Source: an uncultured Pseudomonadota bacterium
Lineage (GTDB): Bacteria; Pseudomonadota; Gammaproteobacteria; Steroidobacterales; Steroidobacteraceae
Assembly (NCBI GenBank): GCA_946479515.1
Contig: CAMLGF010000032.1
Coordinates: 1 to 39,191 of the forward strand
Length of the DNA stretch: 39,191 nucleotides
Direction of reading: 5' to 3'
The position numbers and the translations under genes were made by a program. The notes under the pieces are model-generated. The model had not been told where the DNA came from. It ran no database searches and saw only the letters and a program-made list of their open reading frames with translations. Below, piece by piece: positions 1 to 7,820 of this stretch; positions within the stretch are counted from its first letter, which is position 1; every line of letters starts with the position of its first letter.

Positions 1-1531
1 CGGTCGCCACTTCCTGCGTGCGGTCGAACCACTCGAGCACCGTGCCGAGGCGGCGGCCGGTGTCGTCCTTCATCGGGCTCATTATGGTCTTCATCGCACG
101 CCCGCCGATGACTTCCTGGCGGGTCGCCAGGTCGGTGAGGCGCTCGATCTCGCCGCGCAGCTTGGCGGGGTCGCGCGTCAGCGAATCGAGGCTGCTGCCC
201 AGCACCTTGGCGGCCTCGAAGCCGGGCAGGTCGCGGCGGAAATCCTGCTGCGCGCGTGCCAGCATCTTCTCGGCGGCCGGGTTGACGAAAATGATCTCGA
301 GCTCGTTGTTCGCGACCATGACGTTGGCGTCGAGGCGGTTCAACGCACCGCGGAACGCCGCGTTAAGCACCGCCTCCTGGCGCGCCTGCGTCACGTCATT
401 CAGGTAGGCGACCACTTTGAACGGCTTGCCGTAGGCATCCGCGATGGGGTTGAACACGCCCTGCACCCAGATCTCGCGCCGATCGCGCGTCACCAGGCGG
501 AACTCGCCCTGGCGGCTCTCGCCGCGCTGCAGGTTCTGCCACAGGCCGTGGTCCAGGGTGTGCAGGTCCGCATCGACGAACAGTGAATACTTCTTGCCCT
601 TCACCTCGTCGAGCGAATAGCCCATGACCTTCAGGAAGATCTCGTTGGCATTGAGCACGCTGCCGTCCGGCGAACACTCGACCACGCCCTGCACCTTGGC
701 GATGGCGTTGATCTGGCCTTCGTAGTCGAGCTTCGACTGCAGCAGACTGTCCTTCATCTGGCGCAGCGCGCCCATGAGGCTGTGCTCGTCGTTGCGGCTC
801 TCGGCGATTTCGAACTGCAATTCGCCCGAGGCCACGCGGCGCGCCACTTCGGCAGCCTGCCCCGGGTCGGCCCCGAGCTTGCGCATGGCGCCGCGAATGA
901 TCAGCCACGCGAGCACGAACGCGAGCGCGCCGCCGGCTGCGAGCAGCTTGAAGCCGTTGCGCTGCGCCGTCGCATAGCTCGCCTTGGCCGCATCCAGGTC
1001 GAGGTTCGCCGCGGTGAGCTGCATGTCGATCAGCTTCTTCAGATTGGAGGCGCCGTCCTTGAGCGCCGGGCGCAGCGTCTCGTTGCGCCACGCGGCCAGT
1101 TCCTTCACCTCGCCGCTCTCGAGCATCTTGAGCAGCCGGTCGATCTTGTTGTACGCGCCGTCGAGCAACGGCGTGGTCTCATCGGCCAGCGCCTGCTCCT
1201 CCTCGATCATGTCGCCGAGGAAGTAGTTGTCCCAATCGTCGCGTGCCTTGCCGACAGAGGCCTTGATCAGATCGTAGGCCTCCTGCGGCGTGCGGGTCTG
1301 CTCGACCACGTCGAGCGACGCCTCGAGCGAAAGATTGAGCGCATCGGCCACGCCCTGGATCGAGCGGCCCGACACCATGCGGTTGTCGATGGTGTGCTTG
1401 AGCGTCCCCTGCGTGCTCTTCACCTGCAGCATGGCGTAATAGATGAGTCCCGTGGCGATGGCCATCGTGACCACGACCAGCGCGAACAGCTGCACGGAGA
1501 GACGGATGTTCTTGAAAATCTTGAAACGCAT
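1..1531 (-). CDS. Methyl-accepting chemotaxis protein with PAS domains (C-terminus off window)
   Basis: This is a membrane chemoreceptor; its 3' part, including the methylated signalling hairpin, lies beyond the left edge, leaving about 510 residues visible. The ATG at 1531 begins MRFKIFKNIRLSVQLFALVV. A first membrane helix spans about residues 11-33. A mostly helical periplasmic region of the four-helix-bundle type follows to about residue 190, and a second helix lies near 192-212. A HAMP-like stretch (RKLGADPGQAAEV) comes next, then two PAS-like domains at about 270-370 and 390-510. The first PAS holds the typical segment GYSLDEVKGKKYSLFVD. It lies 25 bases downstream of the cheW-like gene on the same strand, so the two are probably co-transcribed. 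The chemoreceptor call rests on architecture and on the CheW neighbour, because the diagnostic signalling domain is not in the window. A PAS-containing histidine kinase or GGDEF protein is a less likely alternative. Confidence 0.8.
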   Translation of the reverse strand, partial: MRFKIFKNIRLSVQLFALVVVTMAIATGLIYYAMLQVKSTQGTLKHTIDNRMVSGRSIQGVADALNLSLEASLDVVEQTRTPQEAYDLIKASVGKARDDWDNYFLGDMIEEEQALADETTPLLDGAYNKIDRLLKMLESGEVKELAAWRNETLRPALKDGASNLKKLIDMQLTAANLDLDAAKASYATAQRNGFKLLAAGGALAFVLAWLIIRGAMRKLGADPGQAAEVARRVASGELQFEIAESRNDEHSLMGALRQMKDSLLQSKLDYEGQINAIAKVQGVVECSPDGSVLNANEIFLKVMGYSLDEVKGKKYSLFVDADLHTLDHGLWQNLQRGESRQGEFRLVTRDRREIWVQGVFNPIADAYGKPFKVVAYLNDVTQARQEAVLNAAFRGALNRLDANVMVANNELEIIFVNPAAEKMLARAQQDFRRDLPGFEAAKVLGSSLDSLTRDPAKLRGEIERLTDLATRQEVIGGRAMKTIMSPMKDDTGRRLGTVLEWFDRTQEVAT

Positions 1532-1556
1532 GACGAAATCCCTGGCGGGTTTGTGA

Positions 1557-2069
1557 TCAGGCCGCCTGCTCGGCGACCCCGTGGGAAGATGTTTCCGCGA
1601 CGGCCAGTCGCTCGGCGTTGAGCAGGATCAACATCTGCTCATCGTGAGTGGCGATGGCCTCGATGAAATCATTGGCGGCGGTGCTGCCCACCTCGGGCGC
1701 CGCGCGGATGCCGTCGGGCGTGAGATCGACCACGTCGCGCACGCTGTCGACGACGAATCCGAATTCCTTCTGCCCCGCCCCGGTGTGCAGCGACAGCACG
1801 ATCGTCACGGTCACGGCGTTGAACTCCGCCGCGGGCAGGCCGAAACGCACTCGCAGGTCGACGATGGGCACGATCACGCCGCGCAGGTTCAGCACGCCCA
1901 GCATGGCCGGTGGCGACTGCGGAATGCGCGTGACCGGCGTCCAGCCGCGAATCTCCTTCACGCGCAGGATGTCCACGCCGTAGACCTCGCCGCCGAGCGA
2001 AAACGTCAGCACCTTGCGCGCACCGCCGCCTCCACCAGCCTCCTCTCTTGGATTCTTGGTGTCCTGCAT
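1557..2069 (-). CDS. cheW: CheW-like chemotaxis adaptor protein
   Basis: CheW proteins link chemoreceptors to the CheA kinase at the inner face of the cytoplasmic membrane. The 170-residue product is a single CheW domain. After a low-complexity glycine-rich leader, KVLTFSLGGEVYGVDILRVK opens the fold. The IRGWTPVTRIPQSP loop, GVLNLRGVIVPIVDLR and EFGFVVDSVRDVV follow in the expected order. I chose the ATG at 2069. The frame stays open upstream to 2180, but that extension (CRCFSAREPGV and so on) does not look like CheW and would shift the domain about 40 residues inward. No strong ribosome-binding site is visible before either start. It is the first gene of a pair with the chemoreceptor. There is no CheA or CheY in the window, so this is probably an auxiliary receptor-adaptor pair. 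Confidence 0.9.
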   Translation of the reverse strand: MQDTKNPREEAGGGGGARKVLTFSLGGEVYGVDILRVKEIRGWTPVTRIPQSPPAMLGVLNLRGVIVPIVDLRVRFGLPAAEFNAVTVTIVLSLHTGAGQKEFGFVVDSVRDVVDLTPDGIRAAPEVGSTAANDFIEAIATHDEQMLILLNAERLAVAETSSHGVAEQAA

Positions 2070-2149
2070 CGCCCGTGATATCGGCGCGAGGCGTCGGCAG
2101 CGCAGGACACGCATCACATTTCTTAATGCGACGCCTGGCTCACGGGCGC

Positions 2150-2177
2150 TAAAGCAACGGCAGTCCATTGCCGATAC
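2150..2177 (+). promoter_or_regulatory. Possible flagellar sigma-28 (FliA) promoter
   Basis: TAAAG begins at 2150 and GCCGATAC occupies 2170-2177. These match the -35 and -10 boxes of FliA promoters (TAAA, 15 bases, GCCGATAA), but the spacing is 16 rather than 15. It points at the small exported protein gene starting at 2249, about 70 bases downstream, and lies beside a chemotaxis pair. This is a match by eye only. Confidence 0.3.
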
Positions 2178-2248
2178 CACTCTCGAGACCGGTGATGCGG
2201 AGCGCCTCCGCTGCGACCGGCAGGTTCTGTTAACACGGAGAGAGAGTG

Positions 2249-2536
2249 ATGATGAAGAAGTGCATGTCGATTTCGGTTCTCCTGGCAGCGGTCGCCGTCC
2301 CCGCCATGGGCTGCGAACGTCCCACTGCGCCGAGCTCGATTCCCGACGGAAAGACCGCGAGCAAGGAAGAAATGCTCGCCGCCAAGCGGCAGGTCGATGC
2401 CTTCAAGAGCAGCATGGAAGAGTATTTCGCCTGCGAGAAGAGCACGGCGAAGAAGGACGCCGCCGGCGCCGAGCTGGTCAAGGTGGCCGACCGTTTCAAC
2501 GCGCAGGTGAAGGCGTTCAAGGCGAAAGAAGGCTGA
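2249..2536 (+). CDS. Small exported protein, family not recognised
   Basis: This gene encodes a 95-residue protein with an N-terminal export signal (MMKKCMSISVLLAAVAVPAM) followed by GCERPTAPSSIPDGK. The cysteine after AMG could be a lipidation site, but position -3 is alanine rather than the usual leucine, so a lipoprotein is possible but not clear. The remainder is a charged, helical segment (MLAAKRQVDAFKSSMEEYFACEK) with one further cysteine and a lysine-rich end. A GGAG at 2237-2240 lies eight bases before the ATG at 2249. A GTG at 2246 is in frame but too close to that site. A clear hairpin terminator follows. It stands alone between the divergent chemotaxis pair and the convergent HEAT-repeat operon. 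The function is unknown. Confidence 0.75.
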   Translation: MMKKCMSISVLLAAVAVPAMGCERPTAPSSIPDGKTASKEEMLAAKRQVDAFKSSMEEYFACEKSTAKKDAAGAELVKVADRFNAQVKAFKAKEG

Positions 2537-2555
2537 TCCCCGGCTGATCGACGCG

Positions 2556-2604
2556 AGCGAACCGACCCCCGCCCGGGTGCAGACCGGCGGGGCGTTCGCT
2601 TTTG
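2556..2604 (+). terminator. Rho-independent terminator of the small exported protein gene
   Basis: AGCGAAC (2556-2562) pairs with GTTCGCT (2594-2600), and CCCCGCC (2567-2573) pairs with GGCGGGG (2586-2592). TTTT at 2600-2603 follows on the plus strand. It ends immediately before the stop codon of the convergent gene at 2605. Confidence 0.75.
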
Positions 2605-3423
2605 TCAGCGCGTCGCGCGTGCCAGTACCTGGTCCAGGTAGGCCTGCGCGGAATCACTCTCCGACTGCGCCAGCCAGAACACCGCGCGCTTGCGTTGTTC
2701 ACGGGGCAGCGAGCGATCCTCGGCCGTCGCGATCAGCGCCCGGGTGGCGCGTTCATCGGGCAGCAGCGTCAGCGCGAACACCGCGTGCTCGCGAACTTCG
2801 CCATCCGGGTCCGTGCGCAGCGCACCGGCCAACACGCCTTCTGCGCCCGGCTGACCGGCCTGCGCCAGCCAGAACACCGCCCACTTGCGCGTCGGCGCGC
2901 GCTCGTCGGCGCGCGCCAGGGACGCGAGCTCGCGAAAGGCGCCGGCGCCGCGATGCAGGGCAAGTGCCGCGAGCACCTGCTCGACGATCGGTTCATGCGT
3001 GCCCGCATCGCGGTCGTGCTGCCGCGCCTGCGCGACGAGCCAGCGCACGCTGTCATCCGCCGAGACGTCGGCCAGCGCCCGCACGGGCGTGGTCGTCTCG
3101 ACCGGGCACGACGCCGCCAGCACCCTAAGGCGGTCTATCTTCCCGTCAGCCGTGCGCACGTAGATCGTCGCCGCGTCCGTCGTTTCGTGCCGGCCGCGCG
3201 CGCCGAAGCCTTGCGTACGCGCGTCGAGCCGGCAGGGTTCGCGCGCGGTCGCCTCGCCGCGTCCATTCTTCCAGCAGCACCACAGCGGAGCGGTGTCGGT
3301 GGTGGCGACAGTCCAGCTCACCCAGCCATCGCGTGGCAATTGCGGCGCGGCGGAACGCGCCTGCGGCGCCGTGGCGAAGCCCACCGCCAGCACGACGGCC
3401 AGCGCCGGAAGTCTGCCCGTCAT
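2605..3423 (-). CDS. Exported HEAT-repeat protein with cysteine-containing N-terminal domain
   Basis: This 272-residue protein begins with a signal peptide (MTGRLPALAVVLAVGFATAP, probable cleavage near residue 25), so it should act outside the cytoplasm. Residues 30-125 form a distinct domain with cysteines at 49, 50, 64 and 106 (LWCCWKNG, REPCRLD, LAASCPVE). I recall similar CCW...CRLE modules ahead of HEAT repeats in other bacteria, but I cannot name the family. Residues 175-265 carry three recognisable HEAT-type units: RKWAVFWLAQAG (179-190), REHAVFALTLLP (211-222) and RKRAVFWLAQSE (244-255). The start overlaps the stop of the upstream HEAT gene by four bases (3420-3423), which implies translational coupling. 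It is the last gene of the sigma/anti-sigma operon. Its role is probably protein-protein binding in the envelope; the ligand is unknown. Confidence 0.8.
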   Translation of the reverse strand: MTGRLPALAVVLAVGFATAPQARSAAPQLPRDGWVSWTVATTDTAPLWCCWKNGRGEATAREPCRLDARTQGFGARGRHETTDAATIYVRTADGKIDRLRVLAASCPVETTTPVRALADVSADDSVRWLVAQARQHDRDAGTHEPIVEQVLAALALHRGAGAFRELASLARADERAPTRKWAVFWLAQAGQPGAEGVLAGALRTDPDGEVREHAVFALTLLPDERATRALIATAEDRSLPREQRKRAVFWLAQSESDSAQAYLDQVLARATR

Positions 3424-4367
3424 GGCTTCTCTCCCAGCGCCTGATCGATGGCTTCGAGCGCCGCATCGCCGCCGATCATGGCGAGCGTGCGCAGCAGAGA
3501 GCGCTTCTCGTCGCTGGATTTCGCGGCGCGATACAGGGCCAGCACGCCCTGCTCATCGCCGGCGATCAGCATGCCCTGCAGCGCGGCCTCGCGCGTCTCC
3601 TCGTCAGTGCTGCGCGTGTAGATCTCGCGCAGCGCCGTGCGCGCCGCATCGCTCTGGATGATGCCGATCTTGCGCACCGCGTCGATGCGCGTGGCGGGGT
3701 TGCCGCTGCCCTCGGCGATCCTGCGCAGGCTGGCGAGGTCGCCGCTGATGGCGTAGGCCTCGACCAGGCCGCGCGGCGCGTTGGGGCGCTCACCCAGCTT
3801 GCGCAGTTCCTCGGTCGCGCCCATCGCGCCCAGCATCTGGATGGCCGCGGCCGCCTCGTCCTCGTTCTTCGCATTCAGTGCCGCCTGGTACACCGCTTCC
3901 TTGCGGCCGGCGATCAGCCAGGCCTGCAGCACCTCGCCCTTCACCTCCGCATTGCCCGCGTCGTAGATCTCCCGCAGCGAGTCGAGACCCTGCGCATTGC
4001 CGCTGATGCCGATGCTGCGGATCGCTTCACTGCGCAGTTGCGCGTTCTGCGAGCGGCTGGTTTGCGCGAGGATCTGCTGTGCCTCGGGCGAGTCGATCTG
4101 GCTGAGCACGAACAGTGCGCGCTGCTTGACCAGCGTGGTCTGCGGCCCCGCGAGCACCTTCTTGAGAATGGGCAGCGCCCGCCCGCCCGGCTGCGCCAGC
4201 AGGCCCTCCAGCGCCGCGAGCGCCAGCTCTTCGTCGGCGGTGGGTGCGCGATCGGCGCCGTCCGCGACCGCCGCGCCCGGCGCCGGCGGCGCCTGCGCCC
4301 GGACCGCACCTGCCGCGCACATCGCCGCCAGCATCGCCGCGGCCAGGGTAGATAGTTTGAAGCTCAT
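3420..4367 (-). CDS. Exported HEAT-repeat protein
   Basis: This 315-residue protein has a signal peptide (MSFKLSTLAAAMLAAMCAAG, cleavage near VRA-Q at residue 24). Most of the mature part consists of helical repeats of HEAT type. Examples are KQRALFVLSQIDSPEAQ, QLRSEAIRSIGISG, EVKGEVLQAWLIAG, TRIDAVRKIGIIQ and ETREAALQGMLIAG. Such repeats form an alpha solenoid that binds other proteins, and no catalytic motif is visible. It lies 16 bases after the anti-sigma gene and overlaps the next HEAT gene by four bases, so the four genes 5654-2605 behave as one operon. From this context it may sense or relay an envelope signal to the anti-sigma factor, or be an output of the regulon. Both ideas are inference. 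Confidence 0.82.
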   Translation of the reverse strand: MSFKLSTLAAAMLAAMCAAGAVRAQAPPAPGAAVADGADRAPTADEELALAALEGLLAQPGGRALPILKKVLAGPQTTLVKQRALFVLSQIDSPEAQQILAQTSRSQNAQLRSEAIRSIGISGNAQGLDSLREIYDAGNAEVKGEVLQAWLIAGRKEAVYQAALNAKNEDEAAAAIQMLGAMGATEELRKLGERPNAPRGLVEAYAISGDLASLRRIAEGSGNPATRIDAVRKIGIIQSDAARTALREIYTRSTDEETREAALQGMLIAGDEQGVLALYRAAKSSDEKRSLLRTLAMIGGDAALEAIDQALGEKP

Positions 4368-4383
4368 GGTGGTACCTCGACTC

Positions 4384-5100
4384 TCAAAGTGTGTTGGCAG
4401 GTGGCTGCGCGTCGCCGCCCAACCGGGCCTGCATGACGCGCAGCTCGAAGTTCAACCGGGCGAGGCTCGCCGCGCGGCTTTCGCCCTCGCCCCGGACGGC
4501 ATCCTCGAGCACCGGCGTGAATGCGCGCAGCACGCGCGCGAGCTGCGGCTCGCCGGCGCGTTCGGCCGCCAGCGCATAGAGGCGGTTCTGGCCGATGATC
4601 GCCTCGAGCAGCTTGGTCCGTTCTTCGGGCGTCGCGCGACCCAGCGATGCCAGGCGGCGCTCGGTGCTCGCGAGATGGAATCTGAGGCCGTTCTCGTAGG
4701 CCGATGCGGGCCGCTCCACGGACCCGGCCACGGACGGCTCCCCGTGCTCGCCGGCGATGCGCGCCGGTGGCGCGGCCGCCTGGAAAATCACCACCAACGC
4801 GATCGCCGCCAGCGTCGCCGCCGCGGCCAGCCAGCGCGTCTGCCTGAATCGGCGCGCCCGCGGCGCGACCCCTGAGCCGCGCGCCGCCGCGCCATCGAGC
4901 GCGGCCAGCCAGCGCTGCGGTACTCCCGCCGGCAGCGCGACGTCTTCGGTCGCCGCCACCGCGTCGAGCCGCGCCACCAGTCGATGCAGTCGTTGCGCGA
5001 GTTGCGGCTGCGCCGCCAACGCCGCGCCGATTCGCGCGCGTTCGCTCGGCTCGAGCCCGTCCCGGTAGTAATAGAGAAGCAGTTCTTCGTCGGTGATCAT
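4384..5100 (-). CDS. Probable membrane anti-sigma factor
   Basis: This 238-residue protein has a short cytoplasmic N-terminal domain (MITDEELLLYYYRDGLEPSE), one membrane helix at about residues 90-109 and a periplasmic C-terminal half of about 125 residues. This layout and the four-base overlap (5097-5100) with the ECF sigma gene upstream are typical of anti-sigma factors, which hold the sigma factor inactive until a signal arrives. The HxxxCxxC zinc-binding motif common in such proteins is absent, as the N-terminal domain has no cysteine at all. It would therefore be a non-zinc type. The periplasmic part is helical and charged (HLASTERRLASLGRATPEER, LARLNFELRVMQARLGG). The assignment rests on position and topology rather than on strong sequence similarity. 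Confidence 0.75.
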   Translation of the reverse strand: MITDEELLLYYYRDGLEPSERARIGAALAAQPQLAQRLHRLVARLDAVAATEDVALPAGVPQRWLAALDGAAARGSGVAPRARRFRQTRWLAAAATLAAIALVVIFQAAAPPARIAGEHGEPSVAGSVERPASAYENGLRFHLASTERRLASLGRATPEERTKLLEAIIGQNRLYALAAERAGEPQLARVLRAFTPVLEDAVRGEGESRAASLARLNFELRVMQARLGGDAQPPANTL

Positions 5101-5654
5101 GAGGGTTCGCCTTTCCAGACGTGCAGATCGACGCGCAGCTTGCGCACCGCGCGGAACAGCGCGTGCTTCACGCCGGCGATGGAGGTTCGGGTGGTTTCGG
5201 CGATCTCATCGAGCCGCCAGCCTTCGACGTGCTTGAGCAGGAACACCTGGCGCTCCATCGCCGAGAGCCGTTGCAGGGCTGCCGACAGGTCCTTGTCCAG
5301 TGCCTGCAACGAGTAGTCGCTTTCGGGGGACGAGGTCGGGGCCGCTTCGAGGCCCTCCTCGTCGAGCTCGTCCTCCGCGCGCGTCTTGCGCCGGCGCGCC
5401 AGATCGATGGCGGCGTTCAACGCGATGCGATGGATCCAGGAATCCAGCGCCGCATCGCCGCGAAACTCGTGCCGGCGATCCCAGGCACGCAGCAACGCTT
5501 CCTGCACCGCATCCGCCGCCAGCTCCGGATCGCGCGTGATGCGCAGGCAGGCGTTGTACCAGCGCGGGCCCCGCGCACTGAGCACGCTGTGGAAGGCGTC
5601 GGGCCGGATCCACGATTTCAGAAGGGTGAGCACGGGGATTTGGACGGCCTGCAA
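5097..5654 (-). CDS. ECF-family RNA polymerase sigma factor
   Basis: This 185-residue sigma factor has only the two domains of extracytoplasmic-function sigmas. Region 2 covers about residues 30-90, with the core-binding helix ITRDPELAADAVQEALLRAW and the -10 recognition part GDAALDSWIHRIALNAAIDL. Region 4 covers about 127-174 (LSAMERQVFLLKHVEGWRLD, then the helix-turn-helix TSIAGVKHALFRAVRKLR). A variable linker rich in acidic residues separates them. It directs RNA polymerase to a small set of promoters, often including its own. The start is uncertain: the frame opens with a TTG at 5654 without a visible ribosome-binding site, and a GTG at 5633 would remove seven residues. It heads the operon with the anti-sigma candidate and two exported HEAT proteins. 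Confidence 0.88.
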   Translation of the reverse strand: MQAVQIPVLTLLKSWIRPDAFHSVLSARGPRWYNACLRITRDPELAADAVQEALLRAWDRRHEFRGDAALDSWIHRIALNAAIDLARRRKTRAEDELDEEGLEAAPTSSPESDYSLQALDKDLSAALQRLSAMERQVFLLKHVEGWRLDEIAETTRTSIAGVKHALFRAVRKLRVDLHVWKGEPS

Positions 5655-5741
5655 AGAAAAAGGTTAGCCCCGAATTGCGGGCTTCCGGCGTCCTGGGGTA
5701 GAACCGGCGCCAGTCGCATCCGACACCTGGGAATCTGCATT

Positions 5742-6104
5742 ATGAAGAAGCGTGGCCTGATCCCCGCAATGTTCGTCGCCGCCATCGTGCTGACGCTGCA
5801 GGCTTGCACCAGCGCCCCGTCCGGCAAGTCCGAGCCGCGGCTCGAGACCCCAGCACAGGCGGAGCTGGCAACCAATCTCGACCCGGTCATCGCCGAGGCC
5901 GCCAGGGGTTACGAGCGCCGGATCGACAATGGCGAGCTGCTGTTCTGCAAGCGCGAGCAATCCGTGGGCTCGAAGCTCTGGACCACCACCTGTTTCACCG
6001 AAGAGCAGCTGCGCGCGCAGGTGGAGAACGCCAAGGTGTTCCGTGGCAAGACCCTGGAGCAGGGCCGCCGCTGCGCGGGAGGCCCGGCTTGCCAATCCAG
6101 GTGA
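5742..6104 (+). CDS. Small lipoprotein, function unknown
   Basis: This 120-residue protein starts MKKRGLIPAMFVAAIVLTLQ followed by a lipobox cysteine (LQAC, Cys at residue 22), so it should be anchored to a membrane by lipid. The mature part contains LETPAQAELATNLDPVIAEA, a central CKREQSVGSKLWTTTCF segment with two cysteines and a TTTCFTEEQLRAQVENAK stretch. It ends in a short tail with two more cysteines. I recall similar small lipoproteins carrying a CRRE-(x)-GSR-(x)-TTC pattern in other gammaproteobacteria, without known function. It is transcribed divergently from the ECF sigma operon across an 87-base gap. It could belong to that regulon, but no promoter evidence was found. Confidence 0.8.
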   Translation: MKKRGLIPAMFVAAIVLTLQACTSAPSGKSEPRLETPAQAELATNLDPVIAEAARGYERRIDNGELLFCKREQSVGSKLWTTTCFTEEQLRAQVENAKVFRGKTLEQGRRCAGGPACQSR

Positions 6105-6207
6105 GACCTTCGCCCGAACACGCGCGTGCCGGCTGAAAGAAAAGAGATGACTCCGCGCTGCCGGCGGCCGCGCGGGTCCCGCATCGACAGGCGCCGGTGA
6201 CGTCCTG

Positions 6208-7239
6208 ATGCACGATCTCGCGTTTTCACTGATCGGCGGGCGCGGCATCGGATTGCCGCTCGCGGCATTCGCGCTGGCCGGCGTGCTCGTATTCCTGACT
6301 GCGTCGCGGCTGGCGCGCCATGCGGATGCGATTGCCGATGCCACCGGCCTGGGGCGCGCCTGGATTGGCGCATTGCTGCTGGCTTCGAGCACGTCGCTGC
6401 CGGAACTGACCACCGACGTGAACGCCGCAGTGCTCGGCAGCGTCGATCTCGGCGTCGGCGATCTGTTCGGCTCGACGCTCGCCAACATGCTGCTGCTGGC
6501 CCTGCTCGACCTGGCCTACCGGCGCCGCAATGTGCTCGACCTGGCCTCACCCAATCACGCGCTCGTGGCCACGCTCGGCATGATCGTCACCACCATCGCC
6601 GCCGCCGCCATTGCCTCGGGCGGGTTCGGACGCGTGGGCCATGTCGGCGTGGAAACCCTGCTGATCGTGGCGGTATACGTGCTCGGCATGCGCTCGGTCT
6701 ACCTGAGCTCACAGCCGGCCGCGCCGCCCGAACAGCTCACCCTCGGCGATACCCGCCGCTCCGTGCTGCGGCGCGGACTCGCCGGTTTCGGACTGGGCGC
6801 CGCCGGACTCACGATCACCGCACCGCTGCTGGTCCTGAGCGCCGAGGTGCTCGCGGCCGAATCGGGCACCTCGACCACCTTCATCGGCACCCTGCTGGTC
6901 GGCCTGACCACGTCGTTCCCGGAAATCGCCGCCACCATCGCCGCCGCGCGGCTCGGGGCGTTCGATCTTGCCGTCGGCAACATCCTCGGCAGCAATGCAT
7001 TCAATATATGCATCCTGTTCGCGATGGACGTGAGCTACGTGCACGGCCCCGTTCTTTCACAGGTGTCACGCGCCCACGTGCCCACCGCCATGGCGGGCGT
7101 CATCGCCATCGGCTTCGGCGCCCTCGGCATACTCGCGCGGCGCGGCCGCGCGATCGACCGCGTCCGCGTCGAGAGCATCGCCATTCTCGGCGTGTATGCC
7201 GGAGCCGTGTGGCTGCTCGCGCGCAGCATCAGTCACTAG
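6208..7239 (+). CDS. Sodium/calcium exchanger family cation antiporter
   Basis: This 343-residue polytopic inner-membrane protein has the two inverted alpha repeats of the Na+/Ca2+ exchanger family. The first lies at about residues 58-95 (LLLASSTSLPELTTDVNAAV, then GDLFGSTLANML). The second lies at about 230-270 (GLTTSFPEIAATIAAARLGA, then GNILGSNAFNICI). The acidic residue inside each SxPE motif is the expected ion ligand. The length fits the bacterial YrbG/CaxA-type proteins of about 320-360 residues. It probably exports Ca2+ in exchange for Na+ or H+, but the ion is not determined by sequence alone. The universal stress protein gene follows after 12 bases, preceded by a good GGAGG site, so the pair is likely an operon. 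Confidence 0.87.
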   Translation: MHDLAFSLIGGRGIGLPLAAFALAGVLVFLTASRLARHADAIADATGLGRAWIGALLLASSTSLPELTTDVNAAVLGSVDLGVGDLFGSTLANMLLLALLDLAYRRRNVLDLASPNHALVATLGMIVTTIAAAAIASGGFGRVGHVGVETLLIVAVYVLGMRSVYLSSQPAAPPEQLTLGDTRRSVLRRGLAGFGLGAAGLTITAPLLVLSAEVLAAESGTSTTFIGTLLVGLTTSFPEIAATIAAARLGAFDLAVGNILGSNAFNICILFAMDVSYVHGPVLSQVSRAHVPTAMAGVIAIGFGALGILARRGRAIDRVRVESIAILGVYAGAVWLLARSISH

Positions 7240-7251
7240 GGAGGATCGATC

Positions 7252-7674
7252 ATGCCCACCCGGAACATTCTCGTACCCGTCGATGGCTCGCCGAATTCAC
7301 TGCGCGCGCTGCGCCATGCCGCCGAGCGCTTCCGCGATTCGCCGCATGCGCAATTGCTGCTGCTGAATGTGCAGCCGGCAATGCCCTCGAGCCGATACGT
7401 GCCGCGCGCGATGATCAAGGAGCACCAGAACAGGATGGCGGAAGAGGCCCTCGCACCCGCGCGCGCACTGGCGGAACGACTGGGCGCGATGCACGACAGC
7501 TACTCGCGGGTCGGCGACCCGGCGCAGGTGATCGCGGAGTTCGCTCAGCGGACGCGCTGCACGGAGATCATCATGGGTACGCGCGGTCTCGGCCGTGTGC
7601 GTGGTCTGCTGCTGGGCTCGGTGACCACCAAGGTGATCACGCTGGCGGCGGTGCCGGTGACGTTGGTGAAGTGA
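7252..7674 (+). CDS. Universal stress protein (UspA family)
   Basis: This 140-residue single-domain Usp protein begins MPTRNILVPVDGSPNSLRAL, the standard first strand and helix of the fold. Near the end, residues 109-123 (GTRGLGRVRGLLLGS) match the G-x2-G-x9-G-S/T nucleotide-binding motif, so an ATP-binding type is expected. Such cytoplasmic proteins assist survival under stress by a poorly defined mechanism. It follows the cation exchanger by 12 bases. Its TGA stop (7672-7674) is directly followed by the last base of an opposing tRNA gene at 7675, so transcription of the two genes converges with no spacer. Confidence 0.93.
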   Translation: MPTRNILVPVDGSPNSLRALRHAAERFRDSPHAQLLLLNVQPAMPSSRYVPRAMIKEHQNRMAEEALAPARALAERLGAMHDSYSRVGDPAQVIAEFAQRTRCTEIIMGTRGLGRVRGLLLGSVTTKVITLAAVPVTLVK

Positions 7675-7750
<76 letters not shown>

Positions 7751-7820
7751 CCTTCGGAAATGGCGAGTGGCGCCAGCCGAATTCTAGGCCCGCGGCCCCG
7801 GGCGCGCCAACGACCTCGCC

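Noticed and set aside
2078..2085. GCCGATAT on the minus strand just upstream of cheW, like a FliA -10 box.
   Set aside because: No TAAA-like -35 box is found at the required distance, and the box lies only eight bases before the ATG.
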